From NCBI RefSeq assembly GCF_963576615.1, contig NC_088715.1, forward strand, positions 3,240,001 through 3,304,000: DNA of 64,000 bases, given 5' to 3'. The position numbers and the translations under genes are program-made. This document shows positions 1-10,298 of this stretch, in pieces (position 1 is the stretch's first letter; each line of letters starts with the position of its first letter). A model generated the notes under the pieces. That model was not told the origin of the DNA. It saw nothing but the letters and a program-made list of their open reading frames with translations, and ran no database searches. This DNA is from Watersipora subatra (Eukaryota; Bryozoa; Gymnolaemata; Cheilostomatida; Watersiporidae).

Positions 1-66
1 GTAAGGAAGGCAGCTGTCACCCCCTGTATAACATGAAGAAGGCCTGTACTAAGGACAGTGATTGCA
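1..66 (+). CDS. Exon 1 (3' part only): cysteine-rich module
   Basis: The left edge cuts this exon. The frame from base 3 reads a short Cys-rich peptide ending in the motif ACTKDSDC, followed by a consensus donor GTAAGT at 67. It ends in phase 1. The ending, G-x2-C then DxDC just before a phase 1 intron, recurs at the ends of exons 9 and 15, which suggests duplicated blocks. The true 5' end lies outside the window. Confidence 0.6.
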
Positions 67-132
67 GTAAGTCCTACTTACTCATAAAATTCTTCCTACT
101 AATAAATTACTTTCACCTAATTCTTATAAAGC

Positions 133-996
133 TTACTATTTAGTATGGCTACTATTTAGTATGGTTACTAGTTAATCTGGTTACTAGTTAGTATGGTTAC
201 TAGTTAGTATAGTTACTAGTTAGTATGGTTACTAGTTAGTATGGTCACTAGTTAGTATGGTTACTAGTTAGTGTGGCTACTAGTTAGTATGGTTACTAGT
301 TAATCTGGTTACTAGTTAGTATGGTTACTAGTTAGTATGGTTACTAGTTAGTTTGGTTACTAGTTAATCTGGTTACTAGTTAGTATGGTTACTAGTTAGT
401 ATGGTTACTAGTTAGTATGGTCACTAGTTAGTATGGTTACTTGTTTGTGTGGCTACTAGTTAGTATGGTTACTAGTTAATCTGGTTACTAGTTAGTATGG
501 TTACTAGTTAGTATGGTTACTAGTTAGTTTGGTTACTAGTTAATCTGGTTACTAGTTAGTATGGTTACTAGTTAGTATGGTTACTAGTTAGTATGGTCAC
601 TAGTTAGTATTGTTACTTGTTTTTGTGGCTACTAGTTAGTATGGTTACTAGTTAATCTGGTTACTAGTTAGTATGGTTACTAGTTAGTGTGGTTACTAGT
701 TAGTGTGGTTACTAGTTAGTATGGTTACTAGTTAGTATGGTTACTAGTTAGTATGGTTACTAGTTAATCTGGTTACTAGTTAGTATTGTTACTAGTTAGT
801 ATGGTTACTAGTTAATCTGGTTACTAGTTAGTATGGTTACTAGTTAGTATGGTTACTAGTTAATCTGGTTACTAGTTAGTATTGTTACTAGTTAGTATGG
901 TTACTAGTTAGTACAGTTACTAGTTAGTACGGTTACTAGTTAGTACGGTTACTAGTTAGTACGGTTACTAGTTAGTATGGCTACTATTTAGTGTGA
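133..996. repeat. 16-bp minisatellite in intron 1 with a 176-bp higher-order repeat
   Basis: About 54 copies of a 16-bp unit close to TGGTTACTAGTTAGTA. The variant carrying GGTCAC recurs at about 245, 421 and 597, exactly 176 bp (11 units) apart, so blocks of units were duplicated together. The array begins about 65 bp after the exon 1 donor. Confidence 0.95.
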
Positions 997-1410
997 TCAC
1001 TCCAACAAGTAGCATGACTAACATTGGCGTAACCTAATGGTGACTGAATTGAGTGAAATATTTATGTAAATTAGTTATTAGCTTTTAGTTGGCATTGAAG
1101 TTATTTTCAAACAGCTTACATAGTTTCCAATAGGGTTTTGAGGTGTTTCTGAATATTAATCTAAAAGTAGCTAGTTTTAGTGTATAACACTGTCTTTATT
1201 CTAACAAGTTTATGTGTCATGTAATCATGTCTTCTTTTTGGGAGTTGTCCCAACATGTAGTTCACAAGTCGGCTGTTTTAATCCACCAGCCATTTGAGTT
1301 ATTAGCTTGTCTCTTTGATTGAGAATCAGTTTAGTCAAAAAGTTTAGTCAACCAGTTACAACGACAGGCTCACAACAGGCACAAATATTAATGACTGTCT
1401 CTTCCTTCAG
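997..1410. other. Rest of intron 1
   Basis: AT-rich intron sequence ending in a pyrimidine-rich tract and CAG at 1408-1410. Nothing else recognised. Confidence 0.6.
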
Positions 1411-1629
1411 GCTACCTGGAGCGTTGCTCAGCTACGAAAGAGTGCACTGTGCTTCAGTGGCCAAATGGTGACATAGCGACACCGGTTTACAATGACTGTG
1501 GCAGCTGCCGTAATAATCCTTGGAAGTCGAGCTGTGCAGAAGACGGGAGGTGTAAATGCTCTGATTCTCAGCGGCTTTACTCACCATATCAGTGTGGCAA
1601 TGAAGACGATTCTAGAACCTTGCCCGATA
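1411..1629 (+). CDS. Exon 2: cysteine-rich module with C-x-C ending
   Basis: A phase 1 to phase 1 exon of about 73 codons with eight cysteines. The acceptor is CTTCCTTCAG and the donor GTAGGT. The 3' half reads GRCKCSDS then, after about 7 residues, another Cys. The same C-x-C-x(9-11)-C ending occurs in exons 10 (HECLCED) and 17 (GLCICKYG), so the three are probably copies of one module. It directly precedes the lectin domain. Confidence 0.72.
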
Positions 1630-3204
1630 GTAGGTGTCATTTTATCATATCTTTTCTTACTGTGAAAGGATTTGGTAGTAATGGTGTGGATAAGGTTCAT
1701 TTAGGCACCGTAAGAAAAATTGATTTAGCCTGTGGTTCTTTGTATGCATTTGGGAAGTCCGGTGATCATATTAAAAGATTAGCTGATTTTGGAGTCACTG
1801 GAACTAAGTAAGAACTTAGCCTCAGATCCTGTATATACTCTAACCCGTCTGGACACGTTATGCTTCAGTAGTTTGAAGAGAAAAACTCAGTCTGTGAGAC
1901 TTCAATACTGTGCTAAAGATTACTGTATTGAATGAAGAGCATTCACTTGTTCAGTAATCTGCGTGATAACTGACGATAAAATAGATATTTTACTTTTATC
2001 TCAGTATCATCTGCAGCAACACGGCTTTTGTGTTTAGAACAATTCGGAGTTGTCCCACATTTTCTGATACAAGACAACTCTATATTGATTATCTGTAATA
2101 GTGATGAAAATGGTTTGAAGTGTATTTAGTTAAGTGTGACATGACATATTGTATGTTTTACTTTCATGTATCTTCAGCAGCACTGGGGCTTTGTTATGTA
2201 CGGGAAAATTTAGAGTTGTCACACACTTCCTAGTACAAGACAACTCCTTCATGCATATTTGTAATAGCGTTGAAAATAATTCAAGTGTATTCAGTGAAGT
2301 GGGATATGACAAGATGTATGGAGCCAAAAATGAAATGATACAGGAAAATATTCCATTCGATTACATATTAATTATAACAGTCTTGATGTACCAATAATTC
2401 TTACATAGTATTGCTGATGACTCATCAATAAGTGAAAACCATGGCTCGCTATTAAAGAGGTAAACTAGTCGATTAACACTAATTTCTAATAATGTAAAAG
2501 TAATCAGAAAAATTAATCAGAATTAAAACCGGAAAAATCCTACTGCAAGAAAATTTCTATCGCTTGGAGAGATGTTCCTTGCAACAATAGCACAGTTTCT
2601 GTTTGGCTACTGTATAGTATATCCATCTTACCTTTAAGGTTTAGGCTATGTTTTTGTGGTGCGGATTTAGAATTGAACGCGCGTTGAGTTACACTGCACT
2701 AACTGTTTCAATGTTGCAGATTAGAAAGACGTTTTGTTATAAAAGATAATGAACTTCACACCAGAGGTCAAAACGCCGCATTCTTGTCTTGTCAAATTGA
2801 AATAAGAACAACTAAAGTGTAGAAAATCTTTAAAATGGAATAGAATATTTAAATTAGAATGGCTTACATTTTCTTGTTCATCATTTACAAGTGACATTTC
2901 TATTTTTCGTAAAACATTCAGTAAAATTTGTGAATAACAAAACTCGCATGACTTGCGGATTATGTCATCAGTTTCCATCGTGCTGATAATACAAACTTGC
3001 GAATCACCGGCGTCATGGAAACATAGTGATATAGGAAGCAGCGTGCTTTAATGTGTTGGGCTAACAAGTTGGCTGTCCGCCATGTGATGGCATGTTTCTT
3101 TAACAGTACCCTCAGACCATTGCTGTTTCAATTGTATATTTTTTCTATCAAGTCTTATTCCGTTGGCACTTAGGCGACAAGCGTATTCCAATTTTTTTAT
3201 ACAG
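1630..3204. other. Intron 2, with a diverged tandem duplication of about 165 bp
   Basis: Bases about 1996-2160 and 2161-2325 align as a diverged direct repeat. Both contain a GAGTTGTC-like stretch, then ACAAGACAACTC, TGTAATAG and AAGTGTATT in the same order. The small ORFs on both strands here are by-products of this repeat. The rest is unremarkable AT-rich intron ending TTTATACAG. Confidence 0.6.
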
Positions 3205-3397
3205 TAACATATGACAAGGGGCAAGTACTATGTGAGCCAGACTCGGAGACACTCGAATGTTCAAGAGGCGAAGTTATCTCTCTTGATCTTAACTCTATAG
3301 AATATAACTTTGTGGAAGACGAGGAGTGCGCTAAAAGCAGCTCTAAGAAGATGTGCACTGCCGAGAGGTGGGATATTCTGGCAGAACTCACCAGCGA
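3205..3397 (+). CDS. Exon 3: N-terminal half of a SUEL/rhamnose-binding lectin (Gal_Lectin) domain
   Basis: A phase 1 to phase 2 exon of 64 codons. It shows the order expected for the first half of a SUEL-type lectin domain: LCEPDSETLEC, then RGEVISLDLNSIEYNF, then two further cysteines (EEC, KMC) and WDILAELTSE. Such domains bind rhamnose or galactose and are found singly or in tandem in egg lectins, latrophilins and invertebrate surface proteins. The domain continues in exon 4, and only together do they give the usual length of about 85-100 residues. Assigned by motif memory; a profile search was not possible. Confidence 0.8.
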
Positions 3398-4157
3398 GTA
3401 AGTCAGCAGTCTGTGTCTTTGACCTCTATGTCTGTGATCTGTTTGGTTGTGTGATCTGAGTCTGGACGCATATTGTACACTCAACAGCAAAATCTCATTT
3501 TACTACTTAGTCTCTGTGTTTCTATCGAGCTACAAGTCTTCAAACTAATTGGTAATGTTGATTCATCTCCTGCTAAAGAGGAAGGTTTGTGTCTTGTGGT
3601 CTCATTATAGTGTTCAAGATATTTGCATTGTTAAAGTTAATATCGATCACGCAGGTTATTTAATAAATTAAAAAATTAATTAAATTAAAATAATTAAAAT
3701 TAAATCGAAGTTAAACAACACAAATCTTTAATAGTATAACATCGTTCTTCAAAAGACCAAAAGTTCTTCAAAAGTTAAGGTATTTGAAATAAGATTATTT
3801 GGCGTAGCCGCTCAATAGATAATGCTCCATAGATGGGGCATCAGCTCGTAGACCTAGACATACCGTTGCTCAATAAAATGCGAATAATTTGAATTTGATG
3901 AGAAGCAGCAGACCATCCATATGCTGTCAGGGAAATTGGCTTAGCACAGGTTGTGTCTCACTCCATCACATCGTACTGTTTTTATTGTTTGCTAGAATAA
4001 TAAGGAAACCATATCATAATTTTTGCGCTTAGGAACAAGGGAAAAATTTTCACGTTATATCGAATATTATCTACTGTTAACTAATATGGATGAAACTTTC
4101 TTTCTATTTAGTATTGCAAGGTATATTTTCCATTGTATTTCATGTAATCTGTGGCAG
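3398..4157. other. Intron 3
   Basis: AT-rich intron of 760 bp with an A/T-only stretch around 3660-3710. No repeat or element recognised. Confidence 0.6.
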
Positions 4158-4297
4158 GTGTGCTGGCAAACAATCATGCACTCTGCATGCTAGTAGATCC
4201 AACTACATGACACGCAGAGCAGGTGCTAACCATTTATGTCCGCCTAAAGAAAGTGATCTCATTGGAGAGTTAAGCTTCCGCTACGCATGTATACCAG
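4158..4297 (+). CDS. Exon 4: C-terminal half of the SUEL/rhamnose-binding lectin domain
   Basis: A phase 2 to phase 1 exon of 47 codons. It carries the family's best conserved stretch, ECAGKQSCTLHAS (consensus C-x-G-K-x-x-C), then HLCPP and the closing FRYACIP, matching the usual end Y-x-C. Eight cysteines are present across exons 3 and 4, in line with the family. The usual DPC near the end is replaced by LCP, so sugar specificity cannot be inferred. Acceptor GTGGCAG, donor GTATGC. Confidence 0.82.
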
Positions 4298-4321
4298 GTA
4301 TGCAGACATATAGATGTATGC

Positions 4322-5080
4322 ACTCATACCTCAACCTACGAGCATAATGGGTTTCTAGTCGGAGCTCATATGTAAACTCCTTTGTATCTCAAAGCAATTT
4401 CTTTTATACAAAGTAGTTAAATACAAACTAATCCGTCCCCCACCCTCTGAAAAAGCATCTAGAACAGGATATTACCATGGAAAAATGTATTTTTAATTTT
4501 TTTTGTTTACCACTTACTTTCACAAAGTAACAAATATCTATCTAGTCGTAATGGTTTGAAATAAAAATAACATTATGTATAGTACAGTATGGAGTTCTTA
4601 CCTTTTAGACAGACAGTAGCGGCTAACGTGGTGTGAGAGAGACTTAACCGAAACACATTCGAGCTGCTACATTCTTGTGAAACTAACATAACATAAGCTC
4701 GGAATTTAACTTAAATGGTGAGAAAAACTTGAAAAACCCACTCAAAATTAAGTTTTAATCTCGCACTAAACTTAATTCTAATTTCGTCTCCATTTAAATT
4801 TTTCATTATTTTCTTCTGGTACCTCTCTTTCACTTTCAGTCGACCTTTTAAGACTTTTCCAAACTGATCCGGTGAACAAGACTGAGTGGAACTGTTATAG
4901 TAAACGACCTCTTGCATGCACCTCGTGTCCGCATCGATAACTCATGATACTATCATCCTCGTATGATCATATGTCACATTTGTCTCATACGTCAAAGCAA
5001 AAACTTGCTAGAAAGTCAGCTCGTATCTCAAACTTATATTTTGGGTCTTTTACTATTATGTCGAAGTATGACTGTATAAA
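4322..5080. mobile_element. Inverted-repeat interspersed element, copy 1 (intron 4)
   Basis: The left end reads CTCAACCTACGAGC and the right end, inverted, reads ATACTTCGACATAAT with GTATCTCAAA nearby. An internal stretch TAGCGGCTAACG (about 4617) recurs in copy 2 at about 5602, and the two copies align loosely along their length. No ORF of note, so it is probably a non-autonomous DNA element. Ends are approximate. Confidence 0.6.
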
Positions 5081-5312
5081 ACTCAAATATATCTGGAAAG
5101 TAAAATTTTTTTAAACAAAGGCACTTGACGAGCAACACCATGAAACATTTCTAGATAACACCAATTACTCTACCTATTACTATTATAAAGTTTTTTATAG
5201 CTTTAAATTTTACTTCATACTCTTTACATTTTATATAATTTATATTATTTTATATTTATATTTAATCGTTGAATTTTTTCCGCACATCTTTCAGAGATAA
5301 CTCCATATACAG

Positions 5313-6055
5313 GCATACTTCGACTTACGAGCTTAATGCGTTCCGAGAATGATCTCATATGTTAATTTACTCGCATGTTGGTGCAATTTATTTATATATA
5401 TGTAGAATCAATGAATACGGTATATATTGATTGGTTTCCACACTCTTGAAAAATGCAAATAAAACGCTCAAAACAAGATATTGTAACAGAAAGAACATGT
5501 TGATTATTGTCCTAATTTACCACATGCTTTCAAAAAGCAACAAATAAAAAATAATGCAAGGAAATGAGGTTAATTAAAATGTAAAATTAAATACATACAA
5601 TAGCGGCTAACGCTAGCATTTGCCGGGAGGGAGATATAAGTTATCCTTCATTACAACAGTTGACTTTGATAAATTTGGATTTAATCAAAGTCTTAAAAGA
5701 CAAACTTAGAAGCGAACCTAAAAGCAAACTTTCATTTTTAACTTTACGTAATTAAAATTTCTTCGGCGTTTATAGTTTGAAGTTTTTCGATGGTTAGCTA
5801 ATTTTTTCATTGTTTCACTCTCATGACCAGCCGGCAGTTTTAAGAGAAACCCATCTAAGGGCATTTGCCTTTGTCGCCCTTTCAACATGTTGCGAATAGG
5901 ACGAACACAGGTGTCGTCCCAAAGGGTTAATGCACGACCACTATTATAATAGCCAACTTCTCCAAATGTCTATTTTTTATAGTTTTGATTGATAGCACTG
6001 GCCTTTTCACATAGCATCGTTTCAGTTGCGCTTTCACCGGCCAATTGTTTATCTT
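5313..6055. mobile_element. Inverted-repeat interspersed element, copy 2 (intron 4)
   Basis: Begins ATACTTCGACTTACGAGC and follows copy 1 through AAACGCTCAAAACAAG-like and TAGCGGCTAACG landmarks. Similarity fades near 5975, and the Kolobok element starts at 6064. The right end could be missing or displaced. Confidence 0.5.
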
Positions 6056-6662
6056 TTATTTAAAGGTTGACTTGCAACAAAATTCACATTACAGTTATTT
6101 GGTATCAAAAGATTCGCCATGTCTTACTCTATTGTGTTGTAAGTGCCAAATATGTGGGAATGTGATTAAAAGCTCGTAAAAGCTAAAAAACGAACAGAAA
6201 ATTGCAGCCACACGAGACCGCCCTAGTTTGGATTCATTTTCCAAAACGGCTAAAATGTGTGCGAGATAGTTTATGTTTACACTTTCATGCATCCTTATTC
6301 GTCGAACTATTTTCACAAATATACTTCACGCTTGCGATAAAAACCATGTCTACTGTTCTTACGCGTCTATTTTATCGGCATCGTAATGCTGCAACTTTGA
6401 GCACTGATATCTCAAAACATAGCATAAAAATATGTTTAATTTTTTAAGCTTAGCTTGAACGATTGCATATCATTCTCTGATGAAAATGATGAGCCTTTTG
6501 GTCCGCTATGATGGTTGAAAAATGCTGTAGAAATTTTTCGCGCCATATAGCGGGAATTGTAAGTCACATGATCAGATAATGTTAGTTTCAGTTCAAGTTT
6601 GATCTATCGCAAATAGCAAACACGTTTTCTCATATTAAACTTGTTTATTTCAATTCGTCATA

Positions 6663-6890
6663 ATGTCTGACGCGCCACATAGTGTTTGTGCAGCTGCCAA
6701 GCTGAGAAGCACCTTTTTTTGGCCAAGAGCTGAGAAAAAACCAGACCTTCACCGGGCGTGGAGCAACTGGGTGAAGCTGGATGTGACAAACTTTATTTAT
6801 TCGCCTGCTTACTCTTACCTTTGTTTTCGCCAGTTCAAAGACGACATGTTTTCTAACCTGTTTGCATACTCCACATATCACCAAAGCACG
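6663..6890 (+). pseudogene. THAP-like N-terminal segment of the Kolobok transposase
   Basis: An open segment from ATG at 6663. It contains a tryptophan-bearing stretch HRAWSNWVKLD and then SYLCFRQFKDDMF, which resembles the SxVCSxHFxxxxF tail of THAP zinc fingers. The N-terminal metal ligands are not all evident (only one early Cys), so the finger is degenerate or the start is misplaced. A donor-like GTGAGT follows at 6891. Confidence 0.55.
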
Positions 6891-7274
6891 TGAGTAATTT
6901 ATTTTATGAACTACTTGTATTAGTAGTTGTAACTCGGGTTATAATCTAGTATTCTCCTAATAGTACTGTAGTAATCTATATTTAATATAACAATATTAAT
7001 GTCATTTAATTGTAATATTATATTATTAGTATTTTATCTTTTTAATTACGTGTATTATTCTTATTATAATAACAAAACTAATTCATATTGCATATCTATC
7101 TGTAAAACGTAATATATTAATATATAATTGATAAAATAATGTTGTTTCACGATTAATTTTGCCAAATTTCTTAACCCCACTCACTTATAGATATGTTATA
7201 TAAAATAGTTATTGTCATTTTCTGGTATCATCGTTAATAGCATATTAATATTATTAGTTGATTATTATTAGTAT

Positions 7275-8630
7275 TAGATGAAGAGTTTGTGCCAACCACT
7301 GAAGACTGGGAAGAGTTTGAGTGCTATGTTGGCCAGCGTCGAACGCTCTCCAATTACATGTAAGATAGAGCTGAACTAAACCAAACTTGACAAAATATAA
7401 AGAATATCCATAGAGTTATTACTCACATTTTATCTTTACAATATCATGGATTCTGATAGGGTTTTGTAAAACCTGTGTCATGATTGCATGGCTATATATT
7501 TATTCTTTTTCTGATCAAGCAAATATGATATAATAACAGGAAATGATGTTGTACAAATCTTATTGCAAGTCAACTATTGTGTTGTGATTTCAGAACCGAA
7601 TCCTCCTTCAAAGAGGAGAAAATAATAGTAAGTGTGACAGCACTCCAGCGACTATTTCACTGTCACACCTGCGCCCTCCCCTGCTCATTCACGATGGTGT
7701 GAGAAGGTGGATGGGTAGAGTTCAAGGTTACATGTGCCTCCTGTCACCGATCGTACACTTGGGAAACAACTGCCAGGGTGAACAGAGCTCACGCCATCAA
7801 CCCCCTGCTGGCAGCTGCATCACTCTTTTCTGGCGGATGCCTTACGCAGAACCTCCGTTTTCTGTCGCTCCTGAACATCGCAATACCAAACCACAGCGTT
7901 TGCCTCTACCAACAAAGAGAATACTTACATGGTATGAGTGTTAATATTTACTCATAAACTTGGAAAATGTGAGTAAAAGCTTGGCACACTAATTGAATAA
8001 CGACATTTAGAAACAATTTTTTTCTTGAAATGAAAATATGTCATCCTTCAAGCAAAATATATTATAATTCAAAATTCTGATTCTTCATAATAATATAGCA
8101 CAAAAAGGGGGAAGAGGATTCTACATTCTTAGACTAATGATAATGATACAAATTAATCTTGTATAATGAAGTTTTACAATATTTTACAGTGTATTGCTGA
8201 GCAGTACACCCTGCATAACGAGGGATTGATGGCAGCAATCGATTGGGAGCTTGATTTGGCAGGTGACGGTAGATACGATAGTCCGGGGCATTGCCCACTA
8301 TACAGAGCCTACACTATGATGGATCAGAGCTGCGGTTTAATAGTCAGCAGCCATCTTGTCAAGGTAAAACTTTGACAGTTTTTACTTCACAGCCTGACAA
8401 AAACCCAAATTTTTTAGTAGTTATCAATACATAAACATGAAGTTGCTCATCTAGCTAAATAGTTCATTCAAATAATGTGAAAGTAATTGTTGGTCGTAAC
8501 TTTCTTTACTTTGCAGTCAACAGAGACCACCAGCTCTAACACCATGGAGCTGGAAGGCTTCAAGCGATGCCAGTCCGATCTAATTTCCCACGGCCTGAGA
8601 GACAGGTCCATTACAACGGATGTTGTTACA
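7275..8630 (+). pseudogene. Kolobok-type transposase fragments, disabled
   Basis: Four coding-like segments in order: about 7275-7360 (EEFVPTTEDWEEFECY); about 7605-7935 (TALQRLFHCHTC, then CASCHRSYTWET and PLLAAASLFSGG); 8190-8363 (GDGRYDSPGHCPLY and AYTMMDQ); and 8517-8630 (STETTSSNTMELEGFKR and SITTD). GDGxxDSPGH, M-E-x-E-G-x-K-R and TD are hallmarks I recall from THAP-bearing Kolobok-like transposases, where the aspartates are probable catalytic residues. An in-frame TGA at 7700-7702 breaks segment two, and a MITE interrupts the gene at about 8630. The downstream part of the catalytic region is not recognisable. Confidence 0.65.
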
Positions 8631-8832
8631 AAGGTTGTGTGCATACCGCAAGCTTGTGTTTTGGCTTATGCCGCAAATTTGTCGCCGTGAGCGACGGCCT
8701 CTACCTGCCTGCTTGGTGTCTAAGATTCGGGCTCTTTTCCCACCAACGGATGATGAAGAAGAGTTTGCAGACTTGCAAACAAGATTTGCGGCATAAACCA
8801 AAACACAAGATTGCGGTATGCACACAACCTTT
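8628..8832. mobile_element. Short MITE inserted in the transposase gene
   Basis: About 205 bp with terminal inverted repeats of about 47 bp. The left arm starts AAAGGTTGTGTGCATACCGC and the right arm is its near-perfect inverse, ending GGTATGCACACAACCTTT, with only a few mismatches. The near identity of the arms suggests recent insertion relative to the host transposon. No clear target duplication was found. Confidence 0.75.
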
Positions 8833-10298
8833 TCCGAGCATTTGGCGATGGCTCTCCAAATGGGAATAGATTATCTACCAAAACAATTATTGAAAAACAA
8901 TAATTGCTGATCATCAAAATAATCTCGATCTTTATATAATAAAATCATAAAACTAATACACTCTCTACTGTAGTAAGTGTACAAGCCAAATATACCAGTT
9001 CTCCTTGTGTTCCACGAGTTCAGAATATGTGTGTTCAACTGATGCATTAAATGTGTAACACAAGAATTGTAGATAATGCTTGACACATTAGCATAGCCTT
9101 GGTGTTGTTGGCATTAAATGAATATCCAACTCACTATGATATCGCAGGTAATTATTCCACCTCAACTCAAGGGGTGCAGACGCCACAAATTCATTTACAC
9201 CAGGATGCATACACAGGCATTAATGCTCCCCTCGGTCAAGGAGACAATACGCAAACTCAGCATAATGGCAGCACAAACATTCAGGAAGAGATGGCATGTC
9301 TTGACAACGCTTGCAGGCACACCACTCTGTAGCCGGTGGTATTAGCTCCTAAAGAAATGAACAGATATGTCTATGCAACCATAGCTAATACATCAGGTCG
9401 ATGTTATCCAACAGTATATCAGTGCAGCACTAGATTTAAATATTAAAATTGTTAATGTTGTCATTCGAAAAAAATCTGTAATTATTTTTTCGCAATATTG
9501 AAGCGATAATTATCATCATTAAAATCATATATAATAATATTCGTTCTATCACTCTCAAGCTAAAACTATTACTACTAGCTAGCTTGGCACATAAGAGCTG
9601 GCTAGTGGCGGTGCTTACTTGCTGGGAGGTTTGATTCTGTTGAGGATCTTCTTCAGATAGAGCGTCAGGTTCAAAACGCCAGGGTCTTAACTCTTCAGAA
9701 TTTGACATTTTTTACGATCGCAACTCAGACATGAATTATCGAACGGAATGGCCAAGCCGAAACTGTAAAGTAGCGAGCATCTATATTTGATACGGGGTCT
9801 TAGGTAAGACCCGAAGTGTTTATCATAAACTATTGCTACGATAAGTTTGATATTGAGCTTTTTATTGGCCTTTCAATTCACGCGAGAACATCACGTGACA
9901 AGACAATAACCATACGGCGCGGATACGTCATCGAAATCGAGAGATTCCAATCTACGGCGGCTTTTTGTTTTTGAGCTTTTAAGAGCTTTTAATCACATTT
10001 CCACATATTTGGCACCTACCACACAACAGAGTAAGACATGGCGAATCTTTTGCTACCAAATAACTGTAATGTGAATTTTGTTGCAAGTCAACCTTTAATG
10101 CGTGAGCAATCTCTCCTTCAGTGGCCGTGAAGATCGCTGCGCCATTTAGAAACTATGGTTAGTCCTTTTGCAAACTAAATGCCCCAATATAATCCTTCTG
10201 TTTGATAATTGTGGACGTATTTCTGTCATATTGCTGAACTAGCTCAATCTACGCATACACATTTCGCATATTTTTCAATAATTTTCCGTTTAATATCA

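Larger units (their letters stand above)
6060..10098 (+). mobile_element. Kolobok-type DNA transposon, decayed, with TTAA target duplications
   Basis: The element proper is 6064-10094 (4,031 bp). It begins AGGTTGACTTGCAACAAAAT and ends with the inverse, ATTTTGTTGCAAGTCAACCT; the inverted repeats extend at least 60 bp with few mismatches. TTAA flanks it at 6060-6063 and 10095-10098. TTAA duplications plus a THAP-like N-terminus and the transposase motifs listed separately fit the Kolobok superfamily. piggyBac also uses TTAA but does not have this protein. The coding region carries a stop codon and an inserted MITE, so this copy cannot be autonomous. It sits in intron 4 in the same direction as the host gene. 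Confidence 0.8.

Noticed and set aside
2411..2445. CTGATGA followed by GAAA, a possible second hammerhead
   Set aside because: Stem II cannot pair at the closing positions and no stem I partner is present.
9099..9332. 77-codon ORF as a further Kolobok transposase exon
   Set aside because: The start (LLALNEYP) weakly recalls a late segment of such transposases, but the rest shows no motif, so it was not annotated.
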